Shown: positions 54,250 to 57,493 of the stretch, piece after piece | Layout of the letters: every line of letters starts with the position of its first letter | Numbering within the stretch: the first letter of the stretch is position 1 | Source of the DNA: Candidatus Fermentibacterota bacterium | Lineage (GTDB): Bacteria; JAFGKV01 | Length of the DNA: 57,493 nucleotides | Assembly: GCA_016928395.1 (NCBI GenBank) | Contig: JAFGKV010000021.1 | Coordinates: forward strand, 1-57,493 | Direction: 5' to 3' | Notes under the pieces: model-generated | What the model was told of the DNA's origin: nothing | Database searches by the model: none | What the model saw: the letters and a program-made list of their open reading frames with translations, nothing else | Translations under genes and position numbers: made by a program

Positions 54250-56451
54250 CTACTGCACAGAAATCCGGCCGTCCCCTTCCGTCGTGAAGCAGCCGATCTC
54301 CACGGCGTCTACACCCGCTCCGTGAAGTGCCTCAAGCGCCGCCTCCATCTGCTGCGGGGATATCGCGACCAGCAGGCCGCCTGAGGTCTGGGCATCGCAC
54401 GCCAGTAGCCGGTAGGTCTCTGATACGGCGTCGTGCCACGAGACGTGCGGAGCAACATGCTGTCTGTTGTTCAAGGTGCCCCCTGGGACAACACCCCCCG
54501 TGGCCAGCTCAGCCGCGCCTCCGATCAGCGGGAGTGCGCGATGGTCGATCTCGACGTTGACGTTGCTCCCCGCAGACATCTCGCGCAAATGCCCCAGGAG
54601 CCCGAAACCCGTCACGTCGGTACAGGCATGGACGTCAAAGGCCTTCAGGACCTCGGCCGCGGCTCTGTTGAGTGTGCCCATGACCTCCTGGATGATCTGC
54701 TCCTGCTCCCGGCTGAGCAGGCCGCGTTTCAAGGCGGTTGTCATGACGCCCAGGCCGAGCGGTTTGGTCAGAATCACACCATCGCCCGGAAGGGCCCCGA
54801 AGTTCTTCCACAGCCTGTCCGGATGGACGAACCCCGTAACCACGAGCCCGAACTTCGGCTCTGGATCGTCGATCGTATGCCCTCCGAGAATCGGGATCCC
54901 TGCCCGCCCGCATGCATCATGCCCGCCGCGCAGGATGTCTTCCAGTACTCGCAACGGAAGCCGGTTCGAGGGGAACCCCACGATACAGAGCGCGAAAGCT
55001 GGCTCCGCACCCATGGCATAGATATCGCTCAGCGAATTTGCTGCGGCGATGACGCCGAACTGGTAGGGATCATCAACCACCGGTGTAAAGAAGTCCACGG
55101 TCTGCACCACCGCCACGCTCTCCGTGATCCGGTACACCGCCGCATCGTCGGCGGTCTCGGTGCCCACTAGGACATTCGCATTCTCCCTCATCCGCGGGAG
55201 TGCCGCCAGAACCCGCTCCAGGGCTTGAGGCCGCAGCTTGCAGGCACACCCTAGCCCGCTGGTGAAGCGAGTGAGCCGTATCGTCTCATCTGAAGGCCTC
55301 GCGCATGACGTCTCGGCCTCGGGTCTCAGGCGCCGGATCACCCTGACTATCGCTTCCCCGGCCCGATCCACCTCGGCCTCGGTCAGCATCGCTCCGGTGG
55401 AAAAGCGTATGGTTCCCATAGCAAACTCAAGGGGTACATTCATGGCCGCCAGGGTCGGTGACATTTGCACCTCGTCGGCGTGGCACGCCGCACCTGCCGA
55501 TGCCGCCACCTCCGCCAGTTCCGACAGGATCATGGTGGCCTCAATGCCCCGGAAGCTCAAGCTGAGCGTGTTCGGCAGCCGCCTTTCCGGGTGGCCGTTC
55601 AGCCGCACATCAACGACACGCGCGACAATGCATTCATGAAGCCGGTCTCGAAGGCTGCGCATATGCGCAGCCCGCGACTCAAGATGCCTCGCGGCCAAGT
55701 CGCAGGCCGTTCCCAAACCGACGATTTCCAGCACATTCTCGGTTCCCGCGCGCCATCCTCGCTCGTGATTCGCACCGTAGATCAGCTTCTCCAGCTTCAC
55801 TCCCGTGCGAACATAGAGCGCACCGACTCCTTTCGGTGCGTAGAGCTTGTGGCCCGCGAGAGACAGCAGATCCACGCCCAATTCATCGACCTGCACCGGG
55901 ATCTTCCCCGCTGACTGCGCGGCATCGGTGTGCATGACAATCCCGTTACGCCGGGCGATGTCGGCGATTTCGCGAATGGGCTGCACTGTGCCGACCTCGT
56001 TGTTGGCGTGCATGACCGAGATGAGAATCGTCCCCGGGGTCAAGGCCCGCTGGATGTCCGCCGGATCCACCATGCCGTATTCGTCGACCGCAACCACGGT
56101 GATGCGAAAGCCTTGAGATGCCAGATAGGTGCATACCTCGCTGACCGCGGGGTGTTCAACCGCCGACGTGATGATGTGGTTGCCCTGCCCGCGTCTCGCA
56201 TGGGCGATACCGCGGATCGCCAGGTTGTTCGACTCCGTCCCGCCGCTGGTGAAGATGATCTCCTCGGCGTGGGCCCCCAGCATCTCGGCCACGTGCCGGC
56301 GCGCACGCTCCACCGCGGTTTTGGTGCGCGCTCCGTAGAGATGGCTGCTGGAGGGATTGCCGAAATGGGTCTCCAGGTAGGGGCGCATGGCTTCCACCAC
56401 CCCGGGATCCAACGGTGTCGTGGCATTGTAGTCCAGATAGATCGGATCCAT
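54250..56451 (-). CDS. selD: Cysteine desulfurase - selenophosphate synthetase fusion (NifS-SelD)
   Basis: A 733-residue fusion. Residues 1-380 are a NifS/IscS-type, PLP-dependent desulfurase: YLDYNATTPLD start, SGGTESNNLAI, HTDAAQSAGKIPVQVD, PLP lysine in LSLAGHKLYAPKG, and catalytic Cys in ASAGAACHADEVQ. From about 390 a complete SelD follows: RLTRFTSGLGCACKLRP (catalytic Cys, not selenocysteine, and Lys), DDAAVYRI, TVDFFTPVVDDPYQFGVIAAANSLSDIYAMG, DVTGFGLLGHL, and CDAQTSGGLL. The desulfurase or lyase half could hand selenium directly to SelD, which makes selenophosphate from ATP. The ATG at 56451 gives the family start and has GGGGGA upstream; a GTG at 56508 with GGAGG is an alternative. 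No stop or frameshift separates the halves. Confidence 0.95.
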   Translation of the reverse strand: MDPIYLDYNATTPLDPGVVEAMRPYLETHFGNPSSSHLYGARTKTAVERARRHVAEMLGAHAEEIIFTSGGTESNNLAIRGIAHARRGQGNHIITSAVEHPAVSEVCTYLASQGFRITVVAVDEYGMVDPADIQRALTPGTILISVMHANNEVGTVQPIREIADIARRNGIVMHTDAAQSAGKIPVQVDELGVDLLSLAGHKLYAPKGVGALYVRTGVKLEKLIYGANHERGWRAGTENVLEIVGLGTACDLAARHLESRAAHMRSLRDRLHECIVARVVDVRLNGHPERRLPNTLSLSFRGIEATMILSELAEVAASAGAACHADEVQMSPTLAAMNVPLEFAMGTIRFSTGAMLTEAEVDRAGEAIVRVIRRLRPEAETSCARPSDETIRLTRFTSGLGCACKLRPQALERVLAALPRMRENANVLVGTETADDAAVYRITESVAVVQTVDFFTPVVDDPYQFGVIAAANSLSDIYAMGAEPAFALCIVGFPSNRLPLRVLEDILRGGHDACGRAGIPILGGHTIDDPEPKFGLVVTGFVHPDRLWKNFGALPGDGVILTKPLGLGVMTTALKRGLLSREQEQIIQEVMGTLNRAAAEVLKAFDVHACTDVTGFGLLGHLREMSAGSNVNVEIDHRALPLIGGAAELATGGVVPGGTLNNRQHVAPHVSWHDAVSETYRLLACDAQTSGGLLVAISPQQMEAALEALHGAGVDAVEIGCFTTEGDGRISVQ

Positions 56452-56522
56452 GGCTTCCCCCTTGCTGAGGTCGAGCACAAAGACGATATCCGTGTCGGTG
56501 AGCCGCACGGTTCTTTCCCTCC

Positions 56523-56552
56523 AGTATGCACCGCGAGGTCGCCGGCACGCAA
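56523..56552 (-). promoter_or_regulatory. Putative promoter of nifS-selD
   Basis: On the minus strand TTGCGT (56547-56552) and CATACT (56523-56528) are 18 bases apart. Transcription would start near 56516, about 65 bases before the ATG at 56451 and only a few bases before the alternative GTG at 56508. This favours the internal ATG. Confidence 0.3.
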
Positions 56553-56700
56553 GGGCCTGTCGCGGCTGTGAAGAAGAACCAGCGGGAGTGTAGTGCCACC
56601 ATTACACGCCGATCACTTCACGTGGGGGAGAACGTTCAACCCGGAGGAATCGCGACCACGGTCTCCCGAAGGCGGATGCGGTCCCACGATCCCGACTCTC

Positions 56701-56735
56701 CCCCCGGCGGGCGACCAGGGGCGGTCGCCCCTACG
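56701..56735. repeat. GC-rich hairpin repeat, copy 3
   Basis: Arms GGGCGACC (56709-56716) and GGTCGCCC (56723-56730) with loop AGGGGC. It is nearly identical to 1967-2000 and related to the interrupted copy at 10736-10832. Confidence 0.75.
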
Positions 56736-56874
56736 AGGCAACGCTCCCGCGCACATCTAATGTAGGAGACCCGCATCCGACGGTGCGTGACCGAGCTGCG
56801 CGGCATACTCTCAGCCGTGAATTCTAAGGATCTGCTCGCGAAGCATGCTGGTCGCCCGCCATCGCACGAAAGCG

Positions 56875-56925
56875 ATGGTCTTGGGCATATGGGACGTGTC
56901 ATATATATGATTCGTCCTATATTCA
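56875..56925. repeat. AT-rich palindromic repeat, copy 2
   Basis: TCATATATATGA followed by a right arm TCGTCCTAT and ATTCA matches copy 1 (4282-4308) at 26 of 27 bases. The left arm ATGGGACG is less well matched to the right arm than in copy 1. It sits in the gap upstream of both the nifS-selD and DUF488 genes. Confidence 0.75.
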
Positions 56926-57076
56926 ACTGGACGCACGGCGGGGCGCCATCCCCATGCCGCTTGACCCGGAGACACTCGACCCTCTTCTTGTCTTCTGCCT
57001 TCGCGAGGGGTCAGCCCTGGCTTTCAGGGCAGGTACACAACCTCCGTCTTGCCGATTGGACGCCGAAGAGCCTCAG

Positions 57077-57493
57077 ATGCAACGGACGCCAGACGAACGC
57101 CCCGGAAAGGTCTACACAATCGGCCACTCGACCCTGGCACTGCAGGATCTGTGCGCCATACTGAGAGACCACGGCATCTCGGTGGTGGCGGATGTGCGCC
57201 GGTTCCCTGCATCCCGTCGCAATCCCCAGTATGCCCGGGAGACCCTCTCTTCTGTGCTCGGCGATGCCGGCATCGGCTATGTCTGGCTGGGTGATGATCT
57301 GGGGGGTTTTCGAGCGGACGGCTACGAAACCTACATGACCACCGATGGGTTCGGCCGAGGCATCTCAGCCCTGGAGACCATCGCAGGAGAATCCCCCACC
57401 GCGGTCTTGTGCGCCGAGCGTGACCCCGCGGCCTGTCATCGCCGCTTCATCGCCGATGAGTTGACTCGCCGCGGCTGGGAAGTCATTCATATC
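57077..57493 (+). CDS. DUF488 family protein, 3' end outside the window
   Basis: 139 codons are visible from the ATG at 57077 to the window edge with no stop. The N-terminus VYTIGHSTLALQDLCAIL, the strand VVADVRRFPASRRNPQY, the LGDDLGGF stretch, and the cysteine motif LCAERDPAACHRRFIADEL identify DUF488, a family of unknown biochemical function. The frame is open back to an ATG at 56954, but family members start close to the YTIGHST strand, and GAAGAG precedes 57077. It is divergent from nifS-selD. Confidence 0.88.
   Translation, partial: MQRTPDERPGKVYTIGHSTLALQDLCAILRDHGISVVADVRRFPASRRNPQYARETLSSVLGDAGIGYVWLGDDLGGFRADGYETYMTTDGFGRGISALETIAGESPTAVLCAERDPAACHRRFIADELTRRGWEVIHI

Larger units (their letters stand above)
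56452..57076. other. Divergent intergenic region with two repeats
   Basis: The space between nifS-selD (-) and the DUF488 gene (+) holds one GC-rich hairpin (56701-56735), the second AT-rich palindromic repeat (56875-56925) and the nifS-selD promoter candidate. No gene is supported, except that the DUF488 frame is open back to an ATG at 56954. Confidence 0.55.

Overview
This is a 57.5 kb, GC-rich (by eye roughly 60 %) bacterial chromosomal window. Signal peptides, lipoboxes, LolA-like proteins and outer-membrane beta-barrels indicate a diderm (Gram-negative-type) bacterium. Nothing in the window fixes the phylum. The secreted fibronectin-type proteins, the propeller/barrel protein and the divergent housekeeping genes would suit an FCB-group or related poorly cultured lineage, but that is inference. 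I see no transposase, integrase, phage gene or CRISPR array.

Layout. 1-1620 (-): a partial secreted FnIII-like protein. 2161-3942 (-): an SLC13-type permease. 4405-10255 (-): an ABC export operon (ATPase, two FtsX/MacB-type permeases, a LolA-like lipoprotein, and a LolA/aspartyl-protease/PDZ protein). 10256-11063: a gene-free island of palindromes. 11064-13983 (-): outer-membrane barrel, alpha/beta hydrolase and PPP-type phosphatase lipoprotein. 14570-16024 (+): B12-type radical SAM enzyme. 16381-21982 (+): hrcA-grpE-dnaK-dnaJ-rsmE. 22045-25764 (+): rpsU-yqeY-dnaG-rpoD, then a CAT-anticodon tRNA. 26078-34741 (-): ten tightly packed information-processing genes, rho-rpmE-prfA-prmC-yicC-gmk-rpoZ-udg-dnaB-radA. 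35472-36017 (+): unknown secreted protein. 36005-42232 (-): potABCD-like transporter followed by a sulfatase-like lipoprotein. 42814-47452 (+): BON-LysM protein, DEAD-box helicase and acyl-CoA ligase. 47504-51074 (-): three-subunit molybdenum hydroxylase. 51220-54078 (+): metallopeptidase/propeller/barrel protein. 54250-56451 (-): a cysteine desulfurase fused to selenophosphate synthetase. 57077-end (+): partial DUF488 protein.

Most notable is the right end. A NifS-type desulfurase and SelD form one polypeptide, 3.2 kb from a complete molybdenum hydroxylase, with no selA, selB or tRNA-Sec in the window. Orphan SelD next to molybdenum hydroxylases is the known signature of selenium-dependent molybdenum hydroxylases, so this may be such a locus with a fused selenium-delivery enzyme. 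The accessory genes yqeB and yqeC are not in the window. The second cluster of interest is the ABC/LolA/aspartyl-protease operon, which looks like an envelope-directed export or processing system.

The gene-poor stretches hold several palindromic repeats: an AT-rich ~50 bp unit present twice, a GC-rich hairpin present three times, and a nested-hairpin block. Three promoter-like sites with good -35/-10 boxes stand out (rho, DEAD-box helicase, hrcA). I recognised no intrinsic terminator with a clear U-tract. Start codons were adjusted by ribosome-binding sites, 4-base overlaps and family N-termini.
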